A DNA stretch of 20,339 nt from UMGS1002 sp050946195. Lineage in GTDB: Bacteria > Bacillota > Clostridia > Oscillospirales > CAG-272. The position numbers and the translations under genes are program-made. Below the pieces are notes generated by a model. The model searched no databases and was not told the DNA's origin. It worked only from the letters and a program-made list of their open reading frames with translations. Below are positions 1-7,048 of this stretch, piece by piece (position 1 is the stretch's first letter; every line of letters starts with the position of its first letter). The stretch spans positions 1 through 20,339 of the forward strand of contig JBMNUI010000037.1 of the NCBI GenBank assembly GCA_050946195.1, written 5' to 3'.

Positions 1-643
1 ACACATCGCCGAGGAAACCAAGCTTATTGTGCCGGTGGGCTATAAAATCATCCGCCAGGCGCTCGGTTTTCTCAGGCGGCTTGGGATATCGGGGTATGAC
101 GACATCAACGTGTCGGTCAACATTTCGGTAATTCAGCTGCTTATGCCCGACTTTACGTCAAACCTCTTGCAGATTGCAAGCGAAATGCAGGTTAACCCCG
201 CAAATATCGGGATTGAGCTGACCGAAACAATCTTCGCTTCGGACTTTGATGAAATTAACAGGATAATCTCGGAGCTTAGAGCACAAAAAATCCAGGTTGC
301 AATCGATGACTTCGGAATCGGATACTCCACTCTGGCAAGAGAACACGAGCTGCAGGTCGACCACCTAAAAATCGACAAATGCTTTATAGACAAATTAAAG
401 ACAAACCGTCCCCAAAACGTGATGACCGCCGATATCATTTCAATGGCGCACAAATTGGGGCATTGTGTCGTTGCCGAGGGCGTCGAGCAGTGCGAGCAGA
501 TAAGGTACCTGTACGAGTACGGGTGCGATAAAATTCAGGGATACCTGATTAGCAGGCCGCAGGACGAGGGGGCGGCGCTGGAGCTTCTTGGGAAAGAACT
601 TGAAATTACAGGATATTGCAATCCTGCCTCCGGGAGGGGGTGA
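1..643 (+). CDS. EAL-domain cyclic di-GMP phosphodiesterase (C-terminal part, truncated by window start)
   Basis: The reading frame is open at the left edge (first full codon at base 2), so the true start and any N-terminal sensor or GGDEF domain lie outside. The visible part is most of an EAL domain, which hydrolyses cyclic di-GMP to pGpG. Diagnostic blocks appear in family order: AEETKLIVPVG, the NISVIQL asparagine, ELTE, DDFGIGYSTL (tandem metal-binding Asp), LKIDKCFI (catalytic-site Lys), VAEGVE and QGYLISRP. The EAL signature itself is upstream of the window, but all other expected metal and catalytic positions are kept, so an active enzyme is likely. The stop is only four bases before the start of the next cyclic di-GMP gene, so the two are probably co-transcribed and translationally coupled. 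Confidence 0.95.
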   Translation, partial: HIAEETKLIVPVGYKIIRQALGFLRRLGISGYDDINVSVNISVIQLLMPDFTSNLLQIASEMQVNPANIGIELTETIFASDFDEINRIISELRAQKIQVAIDDFGIGYSTLAREHELQVDHLKIDKCFIDKLKTNRPQNVMTADIISMAHKLGHCVVAEGVEQCEQIRYLYEYGCDKIQGYLISRPQDEGAALELLGKELEITGYCNPASGRG

Positions 644-647
644 CGAC

Positions 648-2126
648 ATGGATGAGGTGACAAAAGCACAAAAAGTGCCGGAATGGGCTGTAAATCAGCT
701 CCTGTCAATTCTTGACAGCACCGCCGAGGCGATATACGGAATCGACCTTGAGGACAGGTGTACCTTCTGCAATAAGAGCTGTATCAGGCTGTTGGGGTAC
801 AGCAGCGCCGAGGAACTCTTGGGCAAGAATATGCACGAGCTGATACACCACAGCTACAAGGACGGTACGCCTATGGCTGTTGAGGATTGCAATGTGTACC
901 GGTCAATCAGGGAGGGCAGGGGTTATGACGTTGAGAGCGAGGTGTTCTGGCGGGCAGACGGCACCCCTATCGAGGTGGAGTACCATTCATACCCACAGAT
1001 AAATAACGGGGTAACGGTAGGCGGGGTCATCACCTTCATGGACATTTCCGAGCGCAAGAAGCGTGACGAGTGGATAAAATACCTCATCTACCGGGATATA
1101 CTGACGGGACTTAACAACCGAAACAGTTTTGAAGAAGCGCTGCATGAAATGAACACCGAAGAAAACCTGCCGCTCTCGGTTATATTTGCCGACATCAACG
1201 GCCTGAAGATGACCAATGACATTTTCGGCCACAAGTCGGGGGATATGCTGCTCAAAAAGGCGGCCGAAATTCTGAAGGGGTCCTGCCGGGAGAACGATTA
1301 CATTGCCCGCGTCGGGGGCGACGAGTTTGTGATTCTGATGCCAAAGACCGACGCCGCGACAGCCGGGAAAGTGATTGAGTGCATAAGGCAGGGATTTGCC
1401 CATACCCAGATTGAGGCGATTAAATGCAGCACCTCAATAGGATGCGACACGAAGACCGCGCCGGACCAGTCAATCGAGGTTACGCTGTCCAATGCCGAAA
1501 ACGCCATGTATAAGGACAAAATAATCAACCGGCAGTCAATCAGCAGGGAAATCATAAACACCATTGTGGAGACTCTGCACAACAAAAAGCCCGACGAACG
1601 CGGCCATTCGATTGCGGTCAGCGAGATATGCGGGAAAATCGGCGAGGTTTTGGACCTGCCGGAGAACGAAATAGCCAGGCTGAAGCGGGCCGGATACCTG
1701 CATGATATCGGTAAAATTGTGATTGACGACGACATACTGCTCAAAAGCCCTCTGACAAACGAGGACGAGGAAAAGATGCGCCCGCATGCGGTAATAGGTT
1801 ATCGCATACTCAATCTTTTTGACGACACACTAAGTCTGGCCGAGGCTGTTTATGCCCACCACGAAAGATGGGACGGCACCGGCTACCCGCTCGGGCTGAA
1901 GGGTGAGGAAATCCCCCTTATCTCCAGAATTATTGCAATTGCCGAATGCTTTGACCGCTGGGTCAAGTTCGACGGGTATTCTGACGCGGCCAAGCAGGCG
2001 GCAATCAAGATAATCAGCCTGCAGAGCGGTCAGCGGTTTGACCCGCATATTGCCTCGATTGTTTGTGATATGTTAAGCAGGGAAATATCGCAAAAGCACA
2101 CCGGAGAGGAGACCGGGCAAGAATAG
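648..2126 (+). CDS. PAS-GGDEF-HD-GYP protein (cyclic di-GMP synthesis and breakdown)
   Basis: This is a 492-residue predicted cytoplasmic signalling protein. An N-terminal PAS sensor domain (about residues 15-140) ends in the usual DISERKK linker. A diguanylate cyclase domain follows (about 145-300) with an intact GGDEF motif at 223-227 and a product-inhibition I-site RxxD (R214, D217) at the normal five-residue spacing. The C-terminal HD-GYP phosphodiesterase domain has the HD pair at 352-353 in HDIGKI, HHERWDGTGYP at 404-414, and a conserved C-terminal AIAE segment. Both catalytic domains look complete, so it may be bifunctional; which activity dominates cannot be read from sequence. I chose the ATG at 648 because GGGAGGGGG lies seven bases upstream; an in-frame ATG at 588 would overlap the EAL gene deeply and lacks such a site. 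No transmembrane segment is visible. Confidence 0.95.
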   Translation: MDEVTKAQKVPEWAVNQLLSILDSTAEAIYGIDLEDRCTFCNKSCIRLLGYSSAEELLGKNMHELIHHSYKDGTPMAVEDCNVYRSIREGRGYDVESEVFWRADGTPIEVEYHSYPQINNGVTVGGVITFMDISERKKRDEWIKYLIYRDILTGLNNRNSFEEALHEMNTEENLPLSVIFADINGLKMTNDIFGHKSGDMLLKKAAEILKGSCRENDYIARVGGDEFVILMPKTDAATAGKVIECIRQGFAHTQIEAIKCSTSIGCDTKTAPDQSIEVTLSNAENAMYKDKIINRQSISREIINTIVETLHNKKPDERGHSIAVSEICGKIGEVLDLPENEIARLKRAGYLHDIGKIVIDDDILLKSPLTNEDEEKMRPHAVIGYRILNLFDDTLSLAEAVYAHHERWDGTGYPLGLKGEEIPLISRIIAIAECFDRWVKFDGYSDAAKQAAIKIISLQSGQRFDPHIASIVCDMLSREISQKHTGEETGQE

Positions 2127-2252
2127 ACCACGAAGATGAGGTGTGCATGAAAAGGTCTACGAAATCGGTTTTTGCCGCGACATCCGGTAGAGAATCCAAA
2201 AGCAGCCGGGCGAATATGTACATCTTAATTTATAGTAAGGGAGCGCTAATAA

Positions 2253-2280
2253 GTCGTCCATCAAAACGGGCGGCTTTGTC
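2253..2280 (+). terminator. weak candidate terminator after the cyclic di-GMP genes
   Basis: A seven-pair stem (GTCGTCC with GGGCGGC, two G-U pairs, eight-base loop) is followed by TTTGTCATTT, a broken T-run. It is the only plausible terminator between the stop at 2126 and the hydrogenase promoter. The rest of 2127-2361 is AT-rich and I see no convincing gene in it. Confidence 0.35.
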
Positions 2281-2361
2281 ATTTGTGGCTGCAAATTGAG
2301 CCTTTCGGAGATTTCTCATCATTTTAAATATTGCCGGAGCCTTCAATATGTGAATTATTTA

Positions 2362-2378
2362 GTCAATTTTCAATTGAC
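2362..2378. promoter_or_regulatory. perfect inverted repeat overlapping the hydrogenase -35 box
   Basis: GTCAATT, TTC, AATTGAC is a perfect 7-bp inverted repeat whose right arm covers most of the TTGACA box at 2374-2379. This is the position of a classical repressor operator. The binding protein is unknown, and the chance that it is incidental in AT-rich DNA is not negligible. Confidence 0.4.
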
Positions 2379-2402
2379 AAACAGCTATGATTGTATTATA
2401 AT
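2374..2402 (+). promoter_or_regulatory. sigma-A promoter of the hydCBA operon
   Basis: The -35 box TTGACA (2374-2379) and -10 box TATAAT (2397-2402) both match consensus exactly, with a 17-bp spacer. Transcription should start near 2409, leaving a leader of about 138 bases before hydC. Such a perfect promoter suggests that expression is limited by repression, which fits the operator just downstream. Confidence 0.88.
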
Positions 2403-2421
2403 AATTCGGGTGTGCTTTTGG

Positions 2422-2439
2422 TTGTTAATTTATTAACAT
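2422..2439. promoter_or_regulatory. Rex operator (redox-sensing repressor site)
   Basis: TTGTTAATTTATTAACAT matches the Rex consensus TTGTTAA-N4-TTAACAA at 13 of the 14 defined positions; only the last base differs. Rex binds DNA when NADH/NAD+ is low and releases it when NADH builds up. The site begins about 14 bases after the predicted transcription start, where a bound repressor would block early elongation. Regulation of an NADH-oxidising hydrogenase by Rex is well known in Clostridia, so site and target agree. The rex gene itself is not in this window. Confidence 0.82.
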
Positions 2440-2442
2440 ACA

Positions 2443-2459
2443 TTGACAGTTATTGTCAA
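2443..2459. promoter_or_regulatory. second palindrome in the hydrogenase leader
   Basis: TTGACA, GTTAT, TGTCAA is a perfect 6-bp inverted repeat starting three bases after the Rex site. It might be an operator for another regulator or a second contact site. It could also form a weak RNA hairpin. A TTGACA box lies in its left arm, but no -10 box follows at 17 bp. Confidence 0.45.
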
Positions 2460-2546
2460 ACACAAGTGCCCGCAAGTATGTTCCCGGACTGATTCGGGCT
2501 GCTTGTCAGGTACCAAAACAAATCACAAAAGGAGATACGCCACACT

Positions 2547-3008
2547 ATGGAAGTAAAGGAAGTGCTGGACAAGTACGGGAACTCTCCCGGCCGGCTGCTC
2601 GGCGCGATGCTTGAGTACCAGAGAAGCAAGCCGCAAAACTATCTCACTGAGGAGGAAATCAAGGCATTCGCAAAGGAGACCGGCCTGCCGGTGAGCCGTG
2701 TGTACAGCCTTGTGACCTTTTACTCGCTGTTCTCGGAGGTACCGAGGGGCAAATACATAATTCAGGTTTGCCGTGACGTGCCCTGCCATGTGAACGGCTC
2801 GGTGGATGTGGTTGCCGAGCTTGAAAAGCTGCTGGGCATCAAAATGGGCGAGACAACCGACGACGGCCTGTTTACGCTTGAGTATACAAGCTGCATAGGC
2901 TGCTGCGAGATGGCTCCGGCAATGCAGATTGGCGAGACCGTCTACGGGAATCTGACGCCTGATAAAATCGCCTCGATTGTTGAGGAGCTGAGGAGGGCCG
3001 GTAAATGA
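2547..3008 (+). CDS. hydC: NADH-linked [FeFe] hydrogenase subunit HydC (NuoE-like, 2Fe-2S)
   Basis: This 153-residue protein has the length and fold signature of NuoE/HndA thioredoxin-like ferredoxins. The N-terminal helical part (1-65) carries the family segment SRVYSLVTFYSLFSEVPRGKY. The [2Fe-2S] ligands follow the family pattern C75-x4-C80 and C116-x3-C120; a further Cys at 119 sits inside the second pair. It passes electrons within the soluble hydrogenase complex with the NuoF-like and catalytic subunits encoded next. An AAAAGGAG site lies about 12 bases before the ATG. The stop overlaps the start of hydB as ATGA, indicating translational coupling. The name hndA or a NuoE label would be equally valid. 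Confidence 0.95.
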   Translation: MEVKEVLDKYGNSPGRLLGAMLEYQRSKPQNYLTEEEIKAFAKETGLPVSRVYSLVTFYSLFSEVPRGKYIIQVCRDVPCHVNGSVDVVAELEKLLGIKMGETTDDGLFTLEYTSCIGCCEMAPAMQIGETVYGNLTPDKIASIVEELRRAGK

Positions 3009-4273
3009 GCAAGAAAGAGAAAAAGCTGCTGACCGCGCGCTTCGGGAAAATTTCGCCCGACTCGATTGAGGATTATATCAAGGCCGGCGGCTATGCCTCC
3101 CTGAAAAAGGCGCTCGGAATGGCACCCGATGCGATTATCGCGGAGGTAAAGGCCTCGGGGCTCAGAGGCCGCGGCGGCGCGGGATTCCCGACCGGAATTA
3201 AGATGGAGTCTGTACGGCGCACAACCGGCTCGCCGAAATATGTCGTCTGCAACGCCGACGAGGGTGAGCCCGGCAACTTCAAGGACAGATATCTGATGGA
3301 AAAAGACCCGCACCAGCTCATTGAGGGCATGATTATCTCTGCCTTCGCAGTCGGCGCGGATTACGGCGCGATTTTCGTGCGCGGTGAATACATCAACTCA
3401 ATAAAAATACTTGATAACGTCATAAAACAGGCCCGCGGAGCCGGGTTCCTCGGCAAGAACATACTCGGCACCGGCTTTGATTTTGATATGGACGTCTACT
3501 CCGGGGCAGGCTCGTATGTCTGCGGCGAGGAGTTCGCCCTGCTTGCCGCCCTCGAGGGAAAGCCGGCTCGCTCGACCTTCAAGCCGCCCTACCCGACCAC
3601 CGAGGGACTTTACGGCAAGCCCACACAGATAAACAATGTCGAAACATTCGCCAACATCCCGCACATAATAGACATGGGCGGCGCGGCATACGCGGCGCTC
3701 GGCAGCGAAACCTCAACCGGGACAAAGCTGATATCGCTCAGCGGTAACGTCAACCGCCCGGGGCTCTATGAGGTGACCTGCGACATCACGCTCAGAGAAA
3801 TAATCGAGGAGCTGGGCGGCGGTGTACCGGGCGGCAGGGCTATTAAGATGGTCCAGCTCGGCGGCCCGTCGGGTCCGATTATCCCTCCCAGCCTGCTTGA
3901 CCTGAAGATCGACGTCAACGAAATGCGCGCTCACAACCTGAGCATCGCCTCGGGTGCCGTCATTGTAATCGACGACAGGGCAGACACGCTCGACATTCTG
4001 ATCAGGATAATGGAGTTCTTCCATCACGAATCCTGCGGCAAGTGCACGCCCTGCCGCGAGGGACTCGGACAGGTGCTGGGGCTGCTTGACAAGTTTGTCG
4101 ACGGCAGGGCGACAGACGCCGACCTTGAGCTGCTTGGCACATTGCTCGACGTCATGTCTCAGGCGTCGCTCTGCGGTCTGGGACAGGCCGCTCCCACCGC
4201 TATAAAATCGATTCTTCAGTACTTCGGTGACGAGCTTTGCGGCAGAATCGGCGCTGCGAAGGAGGTAAAGTAA
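3005..4273 (+). CDS. hydB: NADH-linked [FeFe] hydrogenase subunit HydB (NuoF-like flavoprotein, short form)
   Basis: This 422-residue NuoF-family subunit binds NAD(H) and FMN and moves electrons between NADH and the iron-sulfur chain. The nucleotide and flavin motifs are intact: GRGGAGFPTG at 55-64, NADEGEPG at 83-90 and CGEE at 173-176, followed by F177 where most relatives have Thr. The C-terminal [4Fe-4S] site is C344, C347, C350 (SCGKCTPC) plus C390. It begins within about ten residues of the NuoF core and ends soon after the 4Fe-4S module. It therefore lacks the N-terminal 2Fe-2S thioredoxin-like domain and the C-terminal two-[4Fe-4S] extension of the well-studied bifurcating HydB of Thermotoga. 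AGGAGGG at 2991-2997 precedes the ATG, which overlaps the hydC stop. Confidence 0.95.
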   Translation: MSKKEKKLLTARFGKISPDSIEDYIKAGGYASLKKALGMAPDAIIAEVKASGLRGRGGAGFPTGIKMESVRRTTGSPKYVVCNADEGEPGNFKDRYLMEKDPHQLIEGMIISAFAVGADYGAIFVRGEYINSIKILDNVIKQARGAGFLGKNILGTGFDFDMDVYSGAGSYVCGEEFALLAALEGKPARSTFKPPYPTTEGLYGKPTQINNVETFANIPHIIDMGGAAYAALGSETSTGTKLISLSGNVNRPGLYEVTCDITLREIIEELGGGVPGGRAIKMVQLGGPSGPIIPPSLLDLKIDVNEMRAHNLSIASGAVIVIDDRADTLDILIRIMEFFHHESCGKCTPCREGLGQVLGLLDKFVDGRATDADLELLGTLLDVMSQASLCGLGQAAPTAIKSILQYFGDELCGRIGAAKEVK

Positions 4274-4274
4274 C

Positions 4275-5996
4275 ATGGTAAATATCACGATAAACAATAA
4301 AAAAATTCAGGTTCCCGAGGGCACCACGATTTTAAATGCCGCAAAGCAGGTGGGGATTGACATCCCCTACCTCTGCTATCATCCCGACCTTGACATAAAG
4401 GCAAACTGCCGGGTTTGCGTGGTCGAAGTCGAGGGTTCAAGAACCCTGCAGACCGCCTGCTCAACCAGAGTGTGGGATGGCATGGTGGTCCGCACCAACT
4501 CCCCGAAGGTGCGCCAGGCCAGAAAGATTATAGTCGAGCTGATGCTTGCCGACCATCAGATGGACTGCACCTACTGCAAGCGCAACAACAACTGCGAGCT
4601 GCAGACGATTGCCGCCGACCTCGGCATCCGCGAGAATCCCTTCAAACAGGTTGAGAGAGATCTTGACGGAGATTATTCGAGTCCGTCGCTTGAGCGCAAC
4701 CCCAACAAGTGCATCAAGTGCGGCCGCTGCATCCAGATGTGTGCCAAGGTTCAAGGACTGTCGCTGCTCGACTATGCCGGCAGAAGCGACGAGGTTGAGA
4801 TAAAGCCGGCCTTCGGCAAATACCTCACCGACATCGCCTGCGTGGCCTGCGGCCAGTGCTCGGTGGTCTGCCCGGTTGCGGCGATAACCGAAAAGGAGGA
4901 TATCGACCGCGTCTGGGAGGCGATAAACGACCCGAACAAGGTTGTAATCGTACAGACCGCACCTGCAGTCAGGGTAGCACTGGGCGAGGAGTTCGGCATG
5001 GAGCCGGGTAAAGTTGTCACCGGCAAAATGGTCGCGGCGCTGCGTGCACTCGGCTTTGACAAGGTATTTGATACCGACTTCACGGCTGACCTGACAATCA
5101 TCGAGGAAGGTCACGAGTTGCTCCACAGGCTCAAGACCGGCGGTGTGCTTCCCATGCTCACCTCCTGCAGCCCGGGTTGGATAAACTTCATTGAACAGTA
5201 TTATCCCGAGCTGCTCCCGCATCTGTCGACCTGCAAGTCGCCGCAGCAGATGTTCGGCGCCCTTGCCAAGGGCTACTATGCAGAGAAGATCGGCAAGCGC
5301 CCCGAGGACATTTTCTCGGTTTCGATAATGCCCTGCACGGCCAAGAAGTTTGAGGCACAGCGCCCCGAGATGAGCGTTGACAGCAAGAATCCCGACGTCG
5401 ACGTGGTGCTGACCACCCGCGAGCTTGCCAAGATGCTCCGCCAGGCCGGAATTAACTTTAATGTCCTCGAGGAAGAGGAATACGACGCCCCGTTCGGACT
5501 GTCGACCGGTGCTGCGGTGATATTCGGTGCGACCGGCGGCGTCATGGAGGCCGCGCTGCGCACGGTTTACGAAGTGGTCACCGGTAAGACCCTGCCGTCA
5601 CTTGACTTCAAGGATGTCCGCGGACTTGAGGGGATTAAGGAAGCTGTGGTTAACCTCGACGGAACACACGTCAAGGTGGCAGTGGCGCACACGCTGGCAA
5701 ACGCCCGCAAGCTCATGGAGCTGATCAAAGCAGGCAAGGCCGACTATGCATTTATTGAAATCATGTGCTGCCCCGGCGGCTGCATCGGCGGCGGCGGCCA
5801 GCCCTACGGCGTGACAAACGAAGTGCGGCGTCAGCGCATTGCGGCAATATATGAGGCCGACAGGGATCTGCCTATCCGCAAGTCGCATGAAAACCCGGCC
5901 ATCAAGCAGCTCTATGAGGAATTCCTCGAAAAGCCGCTGGGTGAGAAGTCGCATCACCTGCTGCATACCCATTACTTCAATCGCAAGAAAGCGTAA
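4275..5996 (+). CDS. hydA: [FeFe] hydrogenase catalytic subunit HydA (group A, M3-type architecture)
   Basis: This 573-residue enzyme makes or consumes H2 at the H-cluster. Domains in order: N-terminal [2Fe-2S] (C34, C45, C48, C62); His-Cys [4Fe-4S] (H94, C98, C101, C107); two-cluster ferredoxin domain (C146-C149-C152-C156 and C189-C192-C195-C199); then the H-domain. H-cluster motifs: L1 TSCSPGW from 296, L2 MPCTAKKFE from 352, L3 with C499 and C503 in MCCPGGCIGGGGQP. A Ser replaces the second Cys of TSCCPGW seen in Clostridium pasteurianum CpI; published family patterns allow this and I recall it from trimeric enzymes, so activity is expected. There is no extra C-terminal 2Fe-2S domain as in Thermotoga HydA. 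The ATG lies one base after the hydB stop, with AAGGAGG at 4259-4265. The maturases HydEFG are not in the window. Confidence 0.97.
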   Translation: MVNITINNKKIQVPEGTTILNAAKQVGIDIPYLCYHPDLDIKANCRVCVVEVEGSRTLQTACSTRVWDGMVVRTNSPKVRQARKIIVELMLADHQMDCTYCKRNNNCELQTIAADLGIRENPFKQVERDLDGDYSSPSLERNPNKCIKCGRCIQMCAKVQGLSLLDYAGRSDEVEIKPAFGKYLTDIACVACGQCSVVCPVAAITEKEDIDRVWEAINDPNKVVIVQTAPAVRVALGEEFGMEPGKVVTGKMVAALRALGFDKVFDTDFTADLTIIEEGHELLHRLKTGGVLPMLTSCSPGWINFIEQYYPELLPHLSTCKSPQQMFGALAKGYYAEKIGKRPEDIFSVSIMPCTAKKFEAQRPEMSVDSKNPDVDVVLTTRELAKMLRQAGINFNVLEEEEYDAPFGLSTGAAVIFGATGGVMEAALRTVYEVVTGKTLPSLDFKDVRGLEGIKEAVVNLDGTHVKVAVAHTLANARKLMELIKAGKADYAFIEIMCCPGGCIGGGGQPYGVTNEVRRQRIAAIYEADRDLPIRKSHENPAIKQLYEEFLEKPLGEKSHHLLHTHYFNRKKA

Positions 5997-6008
5997 GTTT
6001 GAGTTAAA

Positions 6009-6036
6009 GCCCCTGCCGGGTCCGGCGGGGGCTTTT
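6009..6036 (+). terminator. strong intrinsic terminator of hydCBA
   Basis: An 11-pair GC-rich stem (GCCCCTGCCGG with CCGGCGGGGGC, one G-U pair, two-base loop GT) starts 12 bases after the hydA stop and is followed by TTTT. This is a textbook factor-independent terminator. Confidence 0.94.
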
Positions 6037-6050
6037 GCTTGTTATTTAAA

Positions 6051-6073
6051 AACCACCGGCACTGCCGGTGGTT
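6051..6073. terminator. second hairpin behind hydA, possible minus-strand terminator
   Basis: AACCACCGGC, ACT, GCCGGTGGTT forms a perfect ten-pair stem. On the minus strand it is followed by a run of T (the AAAAA at 6048-6052 on the plus strand), so it could stop transcription coming from the right. On the plus strand it lacks a T-run. No minus-strand gene is visible nearby, so it may instead belong to the hairpin-rich island that begins here. Confidence 0.5.
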
Positions 6074-6099
6074 ATGACTATTATACTTTCAACTTATAT

Positions 6100-6433
6100 G
6101 TTCATTTCTTCTTGCGCACAAAGAAATGAACCAAAGAAATGCGCTCAGGTGGAAACCTATGGTTTCCGCCCTGAGAACCCCGCACCTCTTGCCGGGAACG
6201 AAGCGTATTTGATGATATAGTTCAGCGGGGATATCTAAGTGTGCAATTCCCGAAGTTAAGCGAACATCGCGGCGTTTTTTTGACAAAACGCTCGCAAAAA
6301 AGATACAGCTCGCTCAAGTTGAGCGGTGCAGGCTTTGCCCCGCGAAGAAAAAAGGTTGCGGGGCAAAGCCCCGCAAGTTATGAGGTTGGGTCCTGAGAAA
6401 TATAGATTCGCGCAAAGGCAGCCGGTGCTGCCT
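6100..6433. repeat. hairpin-rich noncoding island, candidate dispersed repeat
   Basis: No credible gene lies in 6037-6528. Instead there is a series of perfect or near-perfect inverted repeats: 6100-6110 with 6121-6131 (GTTCATTTCTT/AAGAAATGAAC), 6144-6175 (14 pairs with one bulge, TAT loop), 6272-6278 with 6285-6291 (GCGTTTT/AAAACGC), the 15-base palindrome CGCTCAAGTTGAGCG at 6311-6325, 6331-6343 with 6358-6370 (13 perfect pairs), and 6416-6422 with 6427-6433 (AGGCAGC/GCTGCCT). AAAGAAATG also occurs twice (6120-6128 and 6133-6141). The density and GC contrast suggest a repetitive or structured-RNA element, not a regulatory leader. No transposase or terminal inverted repeat pair enclosing the whole region is apparent. 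From 6434 to 6528 I see only AT-rich sequence. Confidence 0.55.
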
Positions 6434-6528
6434 CTATTATGGCGCGCAATAACAGTTTTCCTTGATTTGAAAAAATTATACATACTGACGCCTTTTTCGC
6501 GGGCATATGAAAAATAATTCAAAAAACA

Positions 6529-6557
6529 TTGTCACAAATCCGCAATTTTACTATAAT
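6529..6557 (+). promoter_or_regulatory. sigma-A promoter for the 63-residue Cys-rich protein
   Basis: TTGTCA (6529-6534), 17-bp spacer and TATAAT (6552-6557). Transcription would begin near 6564, giving a leader of about 118 bases before the ATG at 6682. The leader can form a short CCGGGCAA/TTGCCGG hairpin, but I recognise no known riboswitch in it. Confidence 0.75.
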
Positions 6558-6681
6558 GATAATGAGCAAAGGAAAATTCGGGCGAAATCGAGCGGCTGCC
6601 GGGCAAGCCGGGTGGTTACATTGTTTGCCGGAACAACGGAGGGCGTATCCGTACATATTTTTGGAAAAGGAGAGTAGTGTA

Positions 6682-6873
6682 ATGTCGAGAAGATGCGATT
6701 TTGACTTTCGGCCTGAAAGCGACGGCTGCAAGCAGATAAGCCCGCTTGGCAGCAGCTCGGCAGGCTGCGGCAGGCGCAGGCGCGACGGCTGCGCGTGTGA
6801 GTTCGCTCTGGCTCTGGTGCTCGGACTGGGTCTGGGCAACAAGGGAGGCCGCCGCCGCAAGGACTGCTGCTAA
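6682..6873 (+). CDS. small Cys- and Arg-rich protein of unknown function (63 aa)
   Basis: I do not recognise this family. The ATG at 6682 has AAAAGGAGAG nine bases upstream. A promoter precedes the gene and a strong terminator follows it, so it forms a compact single-gene transcript. The 63 residues hold seven Cys (5, 16, 29, 37, 39, 62, 63) and end in Cys-Cys. An RRRR stretch (31-34) precedes a short hydrophobic Gly/Leu segment (FALALVLGLGLG, 41-52), then a basic RRRK tail. The reading frame extends upstream in frame, but only this start has a ribosome binding site. It sits directly before the Cys-rich SCIFF precursor, so it could be another peptide substrate, a metal-binding peptide or a small membrane-associated protein. 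These are guesses. Confidence 0.65.
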   Translation: MSRRCDFDFRPESDGCKQISPLGSSSAGCGRRRRDGCACEFALALVLGLGLGNKGGRRRKDCC

Positions 6874-6971
6874 ATCTGCGGATATTCCGGAGTACGGCGG
6901 ATTTGCTATGCCGGACTACGGTAACAAGGTTTATATAAGGATTCTGCCCAAAGCAGAAAATGCAATGAGGC

Positions 6972-7006
6972 GGGGCTGCGGAATCTGCCGCGGCCCCTTT
7001 GCTTTT
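6972..7006 (+). terminator. intrinsic terminator of the small Cys-rich gene
   Basis: GGGGCTGCGG pairs with CCGCGGCCCC (ten pairs, one G-U, six-base loop) and is followed by TTTGCTTTT. It separates the small gene from the scfA promoter at 7049. A short open frame that crosses this stem (about 6908-7021) is not considered a gene. Confidence 0.85.
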
Positions 7007-7048
7007 GGTCACGGAGCATAAAATCGGTCTGCAAGGCTGCAAAAAAGA

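Noticed and set aside
588..647. Upstream ATG extending the PAS-GGDEF-HD-GYP protein by 20 residues
   Set aside because: It lies inside the EAL coding region without a good ribosome binding site, while ATG 648 has GGGAGGGGG at ideal spacing.
2147..2299. Possible 50-residue gene starting MKRSTKS after the HD-GYP gene
   Set aside because: A modest GAGGTG lies upstream, but the composition is not protein-like, its 3' half covers the candidate terminator, and it has no recognisable motif or following gene.
2443..2448. Second TTGACA as a second hydrogenase promoter
   Set aside because: No -10-like hexamer lies 16-18 bp downstream; the upstream promoter is a perfect match.
5160..5180. TSCSPGW in place of TSCCPGW as sign of an inactive hydrogenase
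   Set aside because: Ser at this position is allowed by published family patterns and occurs in other trimeric hydrogenases as far as I recall; L2 and L3 are fully intact.
6331..6370. 13-pair hairpin as an intrinsic terminator
   Set aside because: It is GC-rich and stable but has no T-run after either arm, and no gene ends near it; it fits better as part of the repeat island.
6908..7021. 37-residue frame between the Cys-rich gene and scfA
   Set aside because: Its end runs through the strong terminator stem at 6972-7006, and no ribosome binding site precedes it.
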